This document shows positions 1 through 7,026 of a stretch of DNA of 15,476 nt, piece after piece (position 1 is the first letter of the stretch; each line of letters opens with the position of its first letter). The position numbers and the translations under genes were made by a program. Below the pieces are notes generated by a model, which saw only the letters and a program-made list of their open reading frames with translations, made no database searches and was not told the DNA's origin. Origin of the DNA: an uncultured Burkholderiaceae bacterium (GTDB lineage Bacteria; Pseudomonadota; Gammaproteobacteria; Burkholderiales; Burkholderiaceae); contig CALMCK010000003.1 of assembly GCA_937862845.1 (NCBI GenBank), positions 1-15,476 of the forward strand, written 5' to 3'.

Positions 1-690
1 CGGATGCGGCATCAGCTCAAGGTCAATCATGCGGTGCCACTGATGGTCTTCTGACGCGCGCTCATGCGGCGCGACAGCACTGTTTGGCTGTGCATCGCGC
101 AGCACCGTGACGTTTTCCATGCGGGTGATGACAAAGTCGCCAAACCGCTGACGCTTGCGGTCAAACACCCGTGCATGCCAACGCAAACCATCGCTGACCA
201 AAGCAAAAGGCACCAGCTCACGCTCAGACAGACCACTGCCGTGCGAAAAATACTTCAGCCGCACCACCTGCCGCTGCGCAATCGCCCGCGTCACCGCCGC
301 CATGTCCGACAGCTTTGGTCGATTTAAAATCGGCATCGTCTCGCACAACAACATCGGCTGAGTCGCCGCATCGACCCCATCGCCAAAACCCTCGCTCAAC
401 AAACTCATCACCCGTTCAAACGGATGGTCAAACAGCGGCTGAAACCCAGCTTGTATCAAATAAGTCTTACTGCGGCCATTGAGCTCTAGATTATCAGGCG
501 CGAGCTGCTTGTACAGCGCCAAATCGCGTGTTGTCGCCGCTGCCGCAATGCCAAATTTATCTTGCAAATGCTTGCGCGCGATTTCACCGAGAAAATAAAG
601 ACGAAAATCAATGAACGCCAACCGCGCTTGTTGCGCCTGCGACAAAGCGGAAAGGGTGTTTGATGGGCTCGAAGATGTGTGTGTGTTCAT
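1..690 (-). CDS. WYL-domain transcriptional regulator, BrxR/CapW type (3' end beyond window)
   Basis: An uninterrupted frame of 230 codons runs from the ATG at 690 leftward off the window, so the C-terminus is missing. The first ~85 residues form a winged-helix DNA-binding part: FIDFRLYFLGEIARKHL at 26-42, then DLALYKQLAPDNLELNGRSK at 56-75, the pattern seen in BrxR/CapW regulators (short helices, 'laP.Nl.y', then a K-Y turn). A WYL core follows: VVRLKYFSHG at 142-151, RELVPFALVSDGLRWHARVF at 157-176 and DFVITR at 185-190, ending near LELMPHP. Known members are about 280-300 residues, so roughly 60 are lost. They are dimeric repressors that often control phage-defence operons (BREX, CBASS). 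No clear Shine-Dalgarno precedes the ATG, so the exact start is uncertain. It is divergent to the gene at 874, with a palindromic operator between them. The target role is inferred from that layout. Confidence 0.85.
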   Translation of the reverse strand, partial: MNTHTSSSPSNTLSALSQAQQARLAFIDFRLYFLGEIARKHLQDKFGIAAAATTRDLALYKQLAPDNLELNGRSKTYLIQAGFQPLFDHPFERVMSLLSEGFGDGVDAATQPMLLCETMPILNRPKLSDMAAVTRAIAQRQVVRLKYFSHGSGLSERELVPFALVSDGLRWHARVFDRKRQRFGDFVITRMENVTVLRDAQPNSAVAPHERASEDHQWHRMIDLELMPHP

Positions 691-767
691 GCGCGCAGTG
701 TAAAGAAGAATCAAATAAAACACAATAAATGATTTTTTAAACCATATCGTCAAATCAAAATAATCGC

Positions 768-796
768 TTGACATCATCAAAATGATGATTTAGTAT
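768..796 (+). promoter_or_regulatory. sigma70-type promoter for the 178-residue gene
   Basis: A perfect -35 TTGACA lies at 768-773, then exactly 17 bases, then TAGTAT at 791-796 (4 of 6 to TATAAT). Transcription would start near 803, about 70 bases before the ATG at 874. It is the best promoter match seen in this window and points away from the WYL regulator gene. The spacer is occupied by a palindrome, so the promoter is likely repressible. Confidence 0.7.
773..789. promoter_or_regulatory. palindromic operator inside the promoter spacer
   Basis: ATCATCAAAATGATGAT is a perfect inverted repeat with 7-bp arms around AAA. It begins at the last base of the -35 box and ends one base before the -10 box, so a bound dimer would block RNA polymerase. 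The adjacent divergent WYL regulator is the obvious candidate binder, since BrxR/CapW proteins bind inverted repeats in the promoters they control. That assignment is inference from position. Confidence 0.6.
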
Positions 797-873
797 GGGG
801 CCACTCGAGCAAACCAATGCATTCAATCCAAACATTCAATCAACATCCACGCAGAAACACAGGAGAGAAAATT

Positions 874-1410
874 ATGAAACACCCCGCCATCCAACTCAAC
901 CACCACGGCATCCGTATTCAAGGCATGTTTGAAATGTTGACCACTCACGACATCAAAGTCGAGCTCAGCTACCCTTACCGAGGGGTGAAAACCACATGGC
1001 ATCTGCATGATTTTGAGCGCCTCACCTACGACGGCGACTGTGAACGCCAAGCAAGGCAAGAGCTGCTTGACCTATTTGAGCTCACCGAATATGTTCAACA
1101 AAACCGCACCCGCATCATCACCGCCCACGCCCAGCTCGAAGCCGATTGCGAGCGGATTGGTCAAACCATGCTCAATGCGCATTTTTACCTCATCGGCCAA
1201 CACGACCTCAAGCAACGCCTCAACGAAGGCCAAATGACGCGGCACGAATACCAAGCCGCCCACCACCAACTGCATCAACGCCACGAACAATACCGAACCG
1301 CCCGCAAACAAGTCCGCTATGCGTTTTTACACAAACAATTACCTGACGAGTTTCAAAGTTTTGAATACGACACGTTCTTAATGGCGCTGCGTGCGCAGGT
1401 GTTGCAATAA
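874..1410 (+). CDS. uncharacterised 178-residue protein, likely target of the WYL regulator
   Basis: I do not recognise this family. The start at 874 is chosen because AGGAGAG at 861-867 sits 6 bases upstream. The frame stays open back to an ATG at 817, but that start lacks a ribosome binding site and lies close to the predicted transcription start. Residues 1-50 look beta-rich (ligand-like strands such as IKVELSYPYRG, 27-37, and TTWHLHDF, 40-47). Residues 55-150 are charged, long amphipathic helix with probable coiled coil (RQARQELLDLFELTEYVQQN, 58-77, and HQLHQRHEQYRTARKQVRYA, 131-150). It has 15 histidines in 178 residues, two cysteines (56, 92) and one tryptophan. There is no signal peptide or membrane segment, so it is probably cytoplasmic. 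It stands alone between the regulator and ppc. Codon use looks like its neighbours. Function is unknown; a DNA- or protein-binding accessory role is only a guess. Confidence 0.75.
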   Translation: MKHPAIQLNHHGIRIQGMFEMLTTHDIKVELSYPYRGVKTTWHLHDFERLTYDGDCERQARQELLDLFELTEYVQQNRTRIITAHAQLEADCERIGQTMLNAHFYLIGQHDLKQRLNEGQMTRHEYQAAHHQLHQRHEQYRTARKQVRYAFLHKQLPDEFQSFEYDTFLMALRAQVLQ

Positions 1411-1442
1411 TCCGCTTGGCATTCGCGGTTTAGAAAACGTCT

Positions 1443-1479
1443 GTCGGGCTAAAGCCCGACTTACGGCCACACCTGTGGC
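1443..1479. repeat. REP-like double hairpin after the 178-residue gene
   Basis: GTCGGGCT-AA-AGCCCGAC (1443-1460) is a perfect 8-bp inverted repeat with a 2-base centre. Six bases later GCCACA-CC-TGTGGC (1466-1479) forms a second, 6-bp one. There is no T-run, so it is not a classical terminator, though it could protect a 3' end. The first hairpin followed by TTACGG resembles short palindromes that are scattered in many proteobacterial genomes; copy number cannot be judged here. Confidence 0.5.
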
Positions 1480-1557
1480 ATGAGGATTTTCCGTGGTTGC
1501 TTTGCGTCGCAGCATTTCCCCTTGTCTTTAACTGCTGGGCTTGGTACACTTTAAGCA

Positions 1558-1583
1558 GTCTCGCTTTAAGCGAGACATATAAT
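1558..1583 (+). promoter_or_regulatory. palindrome and candidate -10 box upstream of ppc
   Basis: GTCTCGCTTTAAGCGAGAC (1558-1576) is a perfect inverted repeat with 9-bp arms around a single T. CTTTAAGC occurs inside it (1564-1571) and again 15 bases earlier (1549-1556). One base after the palindrome is a consensus TATAAT (1578-1583). The matching -35 position (1555-1560, GCAGTC) is poor, which would fit a promoter needing an activator, or a palindrome acting as operator over the -35 region. Transcription would start about 100 bases before ppc. Confidence 0.4.
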
Positions 1584-1615
1584 AAATTGAGCATTAAAAC
1601 TTCACACAAATAAAG

Positions 1616-1655
1616 AAGCCTGCGCTTTACCGTATCATCGGTAAGGCTTTGTTTT
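1616..1655 (+). other. leader hairpin before ppc
   Basis: AAGCCT (1616-1621) pairs with AGGCTT (1644-1649), and TACCG (1628-1632) pairs with CGGTA (1639-1643) around the loop TATCAT, leaving GCGCTT bulged on the left side. The right arm runs into TGTTTT. It could be a weak terminator or attenuator in the ppc leader, or a remnant terminator for upstream transcription. It ends about 40 bases before the ppc start. Confidence 0.35.
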
Positions 1656-1690
1656 CATAAAATAAATAAATATAGAGAAGAGGAATTCTA

Positions 1691-4486
1691 ATGAGCTTAC
1701 CAGCGACACCACTGCCCACATCTGAACTTGATGAAAAACAACAACCTTTAATCGAGGACACGCGCCTGCTCGGTCGTTTGCTCGGCGATGCGGTGCGCAC
1801 ACATGCGAGTGTGCGTGCGTTTGAAAACACGGAAAACATTCGTCAGGCGGCGGTGCACTTTCGTAAAAGTGAGGAAGGTGACACCGATGAGTCGGCGGCG
1901 CGCAAGGCCTTGACCGATTTGTGTGAGGGGCTGGATGATGGTGAGGCTTTGCAGGTGATTCGGGCGTTCAGCTTGTTTTCACTGTTGGCGAACATCGCTG
2001 AGGATGTGCATCAAAATCGCCGCCGTCGTGTGTATCGACTCAAAGGCGCGGCGCCGCAGGCGGGTACGCTGGCGCGGGCTTTACAAAATGTGCAGGCACG
2101 TGGTGTATCGGCGATGGACGCGCTTAAGGCGATGAGCCGCGTGGCGGTGGTGCCTGTGTTGACGGCGCATCCGACACAGGTGCAACGCAAAAGCACGCTC
2201 GATTTGACACGCTCTTTGGCCCAACAATTATCGCGTCGCGACCAAGGTGCGATGGATGAGGCGGAGGAAGGCGAGTGGGGCAATGAAATCAATCGCTTGG
2301 TGCAGACGCTGTGGCAGACTTCGATTTTGCGCACGTCGAAATTAAAGGTCACCGATGAAATCACCAATGCGATTAGCTATTATCCCACGACATTTTTAAA
2401 GCGCATTCCCGCGCTGGTCGCGCGCTATCAAACAGCTGCACGTGGCTTGGGCGCGACCGATGTAGAAATGCGTGCGCTGCGTCCATTGACGATGGGCATG
2501 TGGATAGGCGGTGATCGCGATGGCAATCCTTTTGTCACGGCCGAGACGCTTGATTACTGCACGCATGCGCAGGCGACGGCGGCGTTTAAATATTATTTAG
2601 AAGAATTGCATGCGCTGGGCAGTGAGCTGCCTTTGGCGACGACGATTGTTCATGTGACGGATGCGTTGCAGGCATTGGCAGAAGAATCCAATGACAACTC
2701 GCCACACCGTGCCAATGAGCCGTATCGCCGAGCCATCATCGGTATGTATGGCCGAGTGGCGCAGGCGGCGAGTGAGCTGTGTGGCGTGGTCGCGGTGCCC
2801 GCATCGCAGGTGGTGACGGAGGCATATGTGCATGCGGATGAGCTGTCGGCGGATTTGCGTGTGATTGCTCAGTCATTGTCCTCTAACAACAGCGAGGCGC
2901 TGGTGACGGGGCGCTTGAACAACCTGATTGAGGCCGTCGATGTGTTTGGCTTTCATTTGGCGACCATCGATTTGCGCCAAAACTCGGATGTGCATGAAGC
3001 CTGTGTGGCTGAGCTGCTCAAAGGCGCGCAAGTGGCGGATGATTATCTTGCGCTCAATGAAGCAGAGCGCTGCGAGCTGCTGCGTGCGGAGTTGAACAGC
3101 ACGCGGGTGCTGACCAATCCATGGTTGGCCAAAAGCGAATTGCTCGCCGATGAACTGGCGATTTTTAATAAAGCGCGTGAGTTGCGCGAGCGTTTTGGCG
3201 AGCGCCTCATCGAGCAAGCGATTATTTCTAAAGCGACCAGCGTCTCTGACATGCTCGAAGTCGCGGTGCTGATGAAAGAAACAGGGCTGGCCGCAGGCGG
3301 CGATGACGCATGGTGTGCATTTGACATCGCGCCTTTGTTTGAGACGATTGAGGATTTACAAGCCGCGTCCGAGGTCATGACCGAATGGTTTAAATTGCCC
3401 TTGGTGAACAAATGGCTCGAAGCGCGTGGCCGCACCCAAGAGGTCATGCTCGGTTATTCAGACTCTAACAAAGACGGTGGCTTTCTCACCTCAAACTGGT
3501 CGCTTTACGAAGCGCAGCAGGCCTTGACCCAAGTCGCCATGAAGTCGAATGTGTCCATGTCGTTCTTTCATGGGCGCGGCGGCTCGGTCGGCCGTGGCGG
3601 CGGTCCTTCGTATGATGCGATTCTCGCTCAACCCGCAGGCAGCGTGCAAGGCAAAATCCGCCTGACCGAACAAGGTGAAGTCATCGGTGCCAAATACGGT
3701 GACCCTGATCTCGGTCTGCGCAATCTCGAAACCCTCGTTGCCGCAGCCCTAGAGGCGAGCGCGGCGCAGGTGTCTGATGCGAAGGATTGGCGCGAGTTCG
3801 AGTTGGCCATGCGCGAAATGTCGGATTTGAGCTTTAAGGCTTATCGTAAATTGGTCTACGAGACCGACGGCTTCACGGATTTTTTCCGCGCCGCCACACC
3901 AATAAACGAAATCGCTCAGCTCAATATTGGCTCGCGACCATCGGCACGCAAACCATCGATGCGAATCGAAGACTTGCGGGCGATTCCGTGGGTGTTTTCG
4001 TGGGCGCAGGCGCGCATCATGTTGCCCGGTTGGTATGGCGTCGGCTCGGCATTCACGACGTGGGTGGGCGACGATGAAAGCCGACTCGAAGTACTCAAAT
4101 CAATGCACCGTGAATGGCCGTTTTTCAAATCCATCATTTCAAACATCGACATGATTTTAGCCAAAACTGATTTGGCCATCGCTTCGCGCTATGCCGAAAT
4201 GGTCGATGATGTCGCGCTGTCCAAACGAATTTTCGGTGAAATCGTTGACGAATGGCAACGCACCTTTGACATACTGGTGAAAATCACAGGACAAGAAACA
4301 CTGCTTTCTGAAAACCCTGTGTTGGCACGCAGTCTTCGCAATCGCCTGCCGTATTTGGATCCGCTTAACCATTTGCAGGTCGAACTGCTCAAACGCTACC
4401 GTGCGGGCGATGAGTCGATGGAGGTGCAGACGGGCATTCACATCGCCATCAATGGACTGGCGGCTGGGCTGCGCAACAGCGGTTAA
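1691..4486 (+). CDS. ppc: phosphoenolpyruvate carboxylase
   Basis: It carboxylates PEP with bicarbonate to oxaloacetate and refills the citric acid cycle; cytoplasmic, normally a tetramer. The 931-residue length is slightly more than the ~880-900 usual in bacteria, mainly from an N-terminal extension. Visible signatures are VLTAHPTQ at 156-163 with catalytic His160, GGDRDGNP at 273-280, LGYSDSNKDGGF at 586-597, FFHGRGGSVGRGGGP at 624-638 (the mobile catalytic loop), LTEQGEVI around 657-664, the GSRP...LRAIPWVF segment near 755-780, and the C-terminal AGLRNSG, matching the conserved RNTG end of the family that takes part in aspartate feedback inhibition. The ATG at 1691 has AAGAGGA six bases upstream. 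The gene stands alone, with REP-like DNA after it and a new promoter before pfkA. Confidence 0.98.
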   Translation: MSLPATPLPTSELDEKQQPLIEDTRLLGRLLGDAVRTHASVRAFENTENIRQAAVHFRKSEEGDTDESAARKALTDLCEGLDDGEALQVIRAFSLFSLLANIAEDVHQNRRRRVYRLKGAAPQAGTLARALQNVQARGVSAMDALKAMSRVAVVPVLTAHPTQVQRKSTLDLTRSLAQQLSRRDQGAMDEAEEGEWGNEINRLVQTLWQTSILRTSKLKVTDEITNAISYYPTTFLKRIPALVARYQTAARGLGATDVEMRALRPLTMGMWIGGDRDGNPFVTAETLDYCTHAQATAAFKYYLEELHALGSELPLATTIVHVTDALQALAEESNDNSPHRANEPYRRAIIGMYGRVAQAASELCGVVAVPASQVVTEAYVHADELSADLRVIAQSLSSNNSEALVTGRLNNLIEAVDVFGFHLATIDLRQNSDVHEACVAELLKGAQVADDYLALNEAERCELLRAELNSTRVLTNPWLAKSELLADELAIFNKARELRERFGERLIEQAIISKATSVSDMLEVAVLMKETGLAAGGDDAWCAFDIAPLFETIEDLQAASEVMTEWFKLPLVNKWLEARGRTQEVMLGYSDSNKDGGFLTSNWSLYEAQQALTQVAMKSNVSMSFFHGRGGSVGRGGGPSYDAILAQPAGSVQGKIRLTEQGEVIGAKYGDPDLGLRNLETLVAAALEASAAQVSDAKDWREFELAMREMSDLSFKAYRKLVYETDGFTDFFRAATPINEIAQLNIGSRPSARKPSMRIEDLRAIPWVFSWAQARIMLPGWYGVGSAFTTWVGDDESRLEVLKSMHREWPFFKSIISNIDMILAKTDLAIASRYAEMVDDVALSKRIFGEIVDEWQRTFDILVKITGQETLLSENPVLARSLRNRLPYLDPLNHLQVELLKRYRAGDESMEVQTGIHIAINGLAAGLRNSG

Positions 4487-4521
4487 GCCTCTCGAAAGCC
4501 AAATGCTTGTATTGTTAACGT

Positions 4522-4553
4522 CATCCCCTGTCCGCTACGCGGGCGAGGGGATG
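4522..4553. repeat. solitary REP-like hairpin between ppc and pfkA
   Basis: CATCCCCT (4522-4529) pairs with AGGGGATG (4546-4553), and inside it CCGC (4532-4535) pairs with GCGG (4539-4542) around TAC. The right half, GCGGGCGAGGGG, is identical to the end of the paired repeat at 6965-7004, so both belong to one dispersed family. It has no T-run but sits just after the ppc stop and may stabilise or end the ppc message. Confidence 0.6.
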
Positions 4554-4584
4554 GCAAGATTTCAATGGTTTTGCTGGCAGCGCA

Positions 4585-4613
4585 TTGCACGCGCTGTCAT
4601 CTGTCGGTATGAT
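4585..4613 (+). promoter_or_regulatory. candidate pfkA promoter
   Basis: TTGCAC (4585-4590, 3 of 6 to the -35 consensus), a 17-base spacer and TATGAT (4608-4613, 5 of 6 to the -10). Transcription would start near 4620, giving a leader of about 34 bases. This argues against the longer frame that begins with an ATG at 4585, because that ATG would lie before the transcription start. Confidence 0.45.
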
Positions 4614-4653
4614 GGCGCATCTCATTCAATGCGATTTTAACTATAGAGCGCGC

Positions 4654-5634
4654 ATGACCCCAACCCTCAAACGCATCGGTTTACTCACCTCCGGTGGCGA
4701 CGCCCCAGGTATGAACGCGGCCATTCGCGCCGTGGTGCGCGCCTGCGCCTATCACGGCATCACGGCGGTCGGTGTGGAAATGGGCTATCAGGGCTTGATT
4801 GACAATCAGATGTCAATTATGGGCGCGCGTGATGTGAAAAACATCATCCACCGTGGCGGCACGATACTGAAAACCGCGCGTTGTCTAGATTTTTATGACG
4901 CAGCTGGTCGTGCGAAAGCACATCAAAAGTACAAAGCAAACTTCCTCGATGCACTGGTGGTGATGGGCGGCGACGGCACTTTTACGGGTGCACTGAAGTT
5001 TGCCAGCGAGTTCGGCGTGCCGATAGTCGGCATGCCTGCGACGATAGACAACGATATTTTTGGCACCGATTACACCATCGGTTACGACACGGCGCTCAAC
5101 ACCGTCGTCGATGCCATTGATAAAATTCGCGACACCGCCAGCTCGCACAATCGATTGTTTTTCGTTGAAGTGATGGGGCGAGACGCGGGGTTCATTGCCT
5201 TAAACGGCGGCATCGGCGCAGGTGCGCAGGATATTTTAATCCCCGAAGAAGCGCTCGATTTAGAAAAATTGTACGCCTCGCTTAATCGAGGTTATGACGC
5301 AGGAAAATCTTCCTCCATCATCGTCGTCTCAGAAGGCGAGGAAGGCGGCGTGTATGAAATCGCCAAACACGTGCGCGCACGCTATCCGCACTATGACATT
5401 CGCGTGACCGTGCTCGGTCATATTCAGCGTGGCGGTAGCCCGAGCTGCTTTGACCGCGTGCTCGCCAGTCGTCTCGGTGTGGCGGCAGTCGAGTCGCTCA
5501 TGGCAGGGAAACAGGGCGTGATGGTCGGCATACACCACAATCAGGTGTGTTTCACGCCGTTCGCCGAAGCGATTAAACAACACAATGCGATTGATGCTGA
5601 GCTGATTCGTGTGTCCGATATTTTGGCGATTTGA
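4654..5634 (+). CDS. pfkA: ATP-dependent 6-phosphofructokinase
   Basis: It phosphorylates fructose 6-phosphate to the 1,6-bisphosphate in glycolysis; cytoplasmic. At 326 residues it matches bacterial PfkA (E. coli 320). Motifs in order: GLLTSGGDAPGMNAAIR at 9-25 (nucleotide site), MGGDGTFTGA at 104-113, PATIDNDIFGTDYTIGYDTA at 128-147 with the catalytic TIDND, EVMGRDAGF at 172-180 and GHIQRGGSPSCFDRVLASR at 255-273. The glycine in GGDG and the absence of lysine before TIDND fit the ATP-using rather than the pyrophosphate-using type. The start at 4654 is preferred over an in-frame ATG at 4585 because homology begins here and a promoter overlaps the earlier one; the ribosome binding site is weak. 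The GST gene follows after 27 bases and is probably cotranscribed. Confidence 0.96.
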   Translation: MTPTLKRIGLLTSGGDAPGMNAAIRAVVRACAYHGITAVGVEMGYQGLIDNQMSIMGARDVKNIIHRGGTILKTARCLDFYDAAGRAKAHQKYKANFLDALVVMGGDGTFTGALKFASEFGVPIVGMPATIDNDIFGTDYTIGYDTALNTVVDAIDKIRDTASSHNRLFFVEVMGRDAGFIALNGGIGAGAQDILIPEEALDLEKLYASLNRGYDAGKSSSIIVVSEGEEGGVYEIAKHVRARYPHYDIRVTVLGHIQRGGSPSCFDRVLASRLGVAAVESLMAGKQGVMVGIHHNQVCFTPFAEAIKQHNAIDAELIRVSDILAI

Positions 5635-5661
5635 TTATTAGTTTAATGCACGAAGGTGTTT

Positions 5662-6372
5662 ATGATTATTTTGTTTAACTACGGCCGCATGCTGGGTTTG
5701 CCCGATCCCAGTCCTTTTGTTTTTAAGGCTGAGTTGATGCTGCGCATGGCCAACTTGCCATATGAATTAAACGACAACGGCTTTAATAAAGCGCCCAAAG
5801 GCAAGCTGCCGTACATCGCTGACGATGGCGTGACTGTGGCCGATTCGCTGTTCATCCGTTTTCACATCGAGCAAAAATACAAAATTAATTTTGATGCCCG
5901 CGTGTCAGGCGAACGTCAAGCGGTGCTGTGGGCAGCCGAGCGCATGGTTGAAGAGCATCTGTACCACGGCGTGGTTCGGGATCGCTGGGTTGATGACCGT
6001 AATTTTAATGCAGGGCCCGCCCATTATTTTGGTAAAGTCCCCAGCTTGATTCGCCCACTGGTGATTAAGATGGTGCGAGGGCACATGAAAAAAGCCCTCA
6101 AAGCACATGGCATGGGTCGCCACAGCGTAGCGGAAATTCATCGGTTGTGCCGTGCCGACATTGGCGTGTTGGCATCAATTTTGGGTGATCGTTTATATTT
6201 CGGCGGTGACGAGCCATGCGGCGCAGATGCGTGCTTTGGCGCGTTTATCACCAGCTTGTTGTGTCCTGTGTTTGAGTCGCCTTTGCGCGATGATTTGGCG
6301 ACACATGCGAATCTTCTGGCTTACAGCGAGCGCATGATGGCGCGTTATTTCGCAGATTTTGTGACTCGATAA
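5662..6372 (+). CDS. glutathione S-transferase family protein, metaxin/FAXC-like
   Basis: A 236-residue soluble protein of the GST fold. The N-terminal thioredoxin-like half begins ILFNYGRMLGLPDPSPFVFK (3-22), with KGKLPYIADDG at 46-56 and the glutathione-contacting VADS at 59-62. The C-terminal helical half contains ILGDRLYFGGDEPCGADACF at 173-192, typical of the Tom37/metaxin/FAXC-like GST_C group rather than classical detoxifying GSTs. Substrate is unknown. The ATG at 5662 is chosen because GAAGG (5652-5656) lies five bases before it; a GTG at 5656 in the same frame would overlap that site. It sits 27 bases after pfkA with no terminator between them, suggesting one transcript. No clear terminator follows; acpP has its own promoter. 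Confidence 0.85.
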   Translation: MIILFNYGRMLGLPDPSPFVFKAELMLRMANLPYELNDNGFNKAPKGKLPYIADDGVTVADSLFIRFHIEQKYKINFDARVSGERQAVLWAAERMVEEHLYHGVVRDRWVDDRNFNAGPAHYFGKVPSLIRPLVIKMVRGHMKKALKAHGMGRHSVAEIHRLCRADIGVLASILGDRLYFGGDEPCGADACFGAFITSLLCPVFESPLRDDLATHANLLAYSERMMARYFADFVTR

Positions 6373-6418
6373 CGCGGATGCAAGCGCACGGGCGTTCTGT
6401 AAATACTGCAGGTAAAAC

Positions 6419-6449
6419 TTGCAAAGCGCCTGATAAATACTGTTACAAT
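6419..6449 (+). promoter_or_regulatory. acpP promoter with extended -10
   Basis: TTGCAA (6419-6424), a long 19-base spacer, then TGTTACAAT (6441-6449), which is an extended -10 (TG, one base, TACAAT). Extended -10 promoters tolerate poor -35 spacing. Transcription would start near 6456, about 67 bases before acpP. Confidence 0.55.
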
Positions 6450-6522
6450 GTCGCCCATCAAACAGCGGTTCACCAGTTTTATGCACCGTGGGTGATAATT
6501 TTTTTAAATGGAGATTAAAAGC

Positions 6523-6759
6523 ATGGAAAACATCGAACAACGCGTCCGTAAAATCGTAGCCGAACAATTGGGCGTCAGCGAAGCCGACATCAAAAACGAA
6601 TCATCTTTCGTCAACGACTTGGGCGCAGACTCTTTGGATACTGTTGAATTGGTTATGGCTTTGGAAGACGAATTTGAATGCGAAATTCCAGACGAAGACG
6701 CAGAAAAAATCACCACGGTTCAACAAGCGATTGACTACGTCACGGCCAACGTTAAGTAA
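6523..6759 (+). CDS. acpP: acyl carrier protein
   Basis: The 78-residue acidic protein that carries growing acyl chains on a 4'-phosphopantetheine arm in type II fatty acid synthesis. The sequence starts MENIEQRVRKIVAEQLGV, close to other proteobacterial AcpP, and has the attachment site GADSLDTVEL with Ser37. Helix II (VELVMALEDEFECEIPDEDA, 43-62) is the usual recognition helix for FabF and other partners. The start at 6523 is set by this N-terminus and by GGAG at 6510-6513; an in-frame ATG at 6508 overlaps that site and would add five foreign residues. It has its own promoter and terminator, so it is probably made as a short abundant monocistronic message. Confidence 0.98.
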   Translation: MENIEQRVRKIVAEQLGVSEADIKNESSFVNDLGADSLDTVELVMALEDEFECEIPDEDAEKITTVQQAIDYVTANVK

Positions 6760-6810
6760 TTAACGCAAGCCAAACGCCTTTGGGGTCGTTTAGAATCATG
6801 AATGAATACG

Positions 6811-6837
6811 AAAAGACCCAGCTTGGGTCTTTTTGTT
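6811..6837 (+). terminator. rho-independent terminator of acpP
   Basis: AAAAGACCCA (6811-6820), loop GCT, TGGGTCTTTT (6824-6833), then TTGTTT... The 10-bp stem with U-rich end lies about 50 bases after the acpP stop. Confidence 0.85.
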
Positions 6838-6847
6838 TGGATATAAG

Positions 6848-7004
6848 CCCCTCGCCCGCATGGCGGGAGAGGGGTTGGGGAGAGGGTCTTTGTGTTCGCG
6901 TAGACTGTCAAAGGCTGCGTGCATTGGACTTTAAAAGTTTGGTTCTTTGATGACGACCGAACTGCCCTCTCCCCCGACCCCTCTCCCGCCGTGCGGGCGA
7001 GGGG
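6848..7004. repeat. paired GC-rich inverted repeat (BIME- or MITE-like) between acpP and fabF
   Basis: The left arm (6848-6886) and right arm (6965-7004) are reverse complements over about 39 bases, with two substitutions and one inserted base. They enclose 78 bases of unrelated sequence. Each arm is itself a hairpin: in the left arm CCCCTCGCCCGC faces GCGGGAGAGGGG around ATG. The same core occurs alone at 4522-4553. A head-to-head pair of REP-like units is the BIME layout; the ~157-bp size would also suit a small non-autonomous element. No target-site duplication is obvious. Confidence 0.7.
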
Positions 7005-7026
7005 AGTGTTGGCATTGAATAATTTA

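Noticed and set aside
64..361. Plus-strand open frames of 87 and 68 codons at the left end
   Set aside because: They lie antisense to the open WYL regulator frame, which has clear homology over its full length; the plus-strand products resemble nothing.
817..873. Upstream ATG giving a 197-residue version of the small protein
   Set aside because: The ATG at 874 has a good AGGAGAG site; the earlier one has none and is nearly at the predicted transcription start.
1..1410. Complete BREX or CBASS locus
   Set aside because: No nucleotidyltransferase, effector, PglX, PglZ or Brx protein is encoded here; only the regulator type is suggestive.
4401..4640. Plus-strand frame overlapping the end of ppc and the REP-like hairpin
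   Set aside because: It is in another frame of the conserved ppc C-terminus and its translation has no recognisable features.
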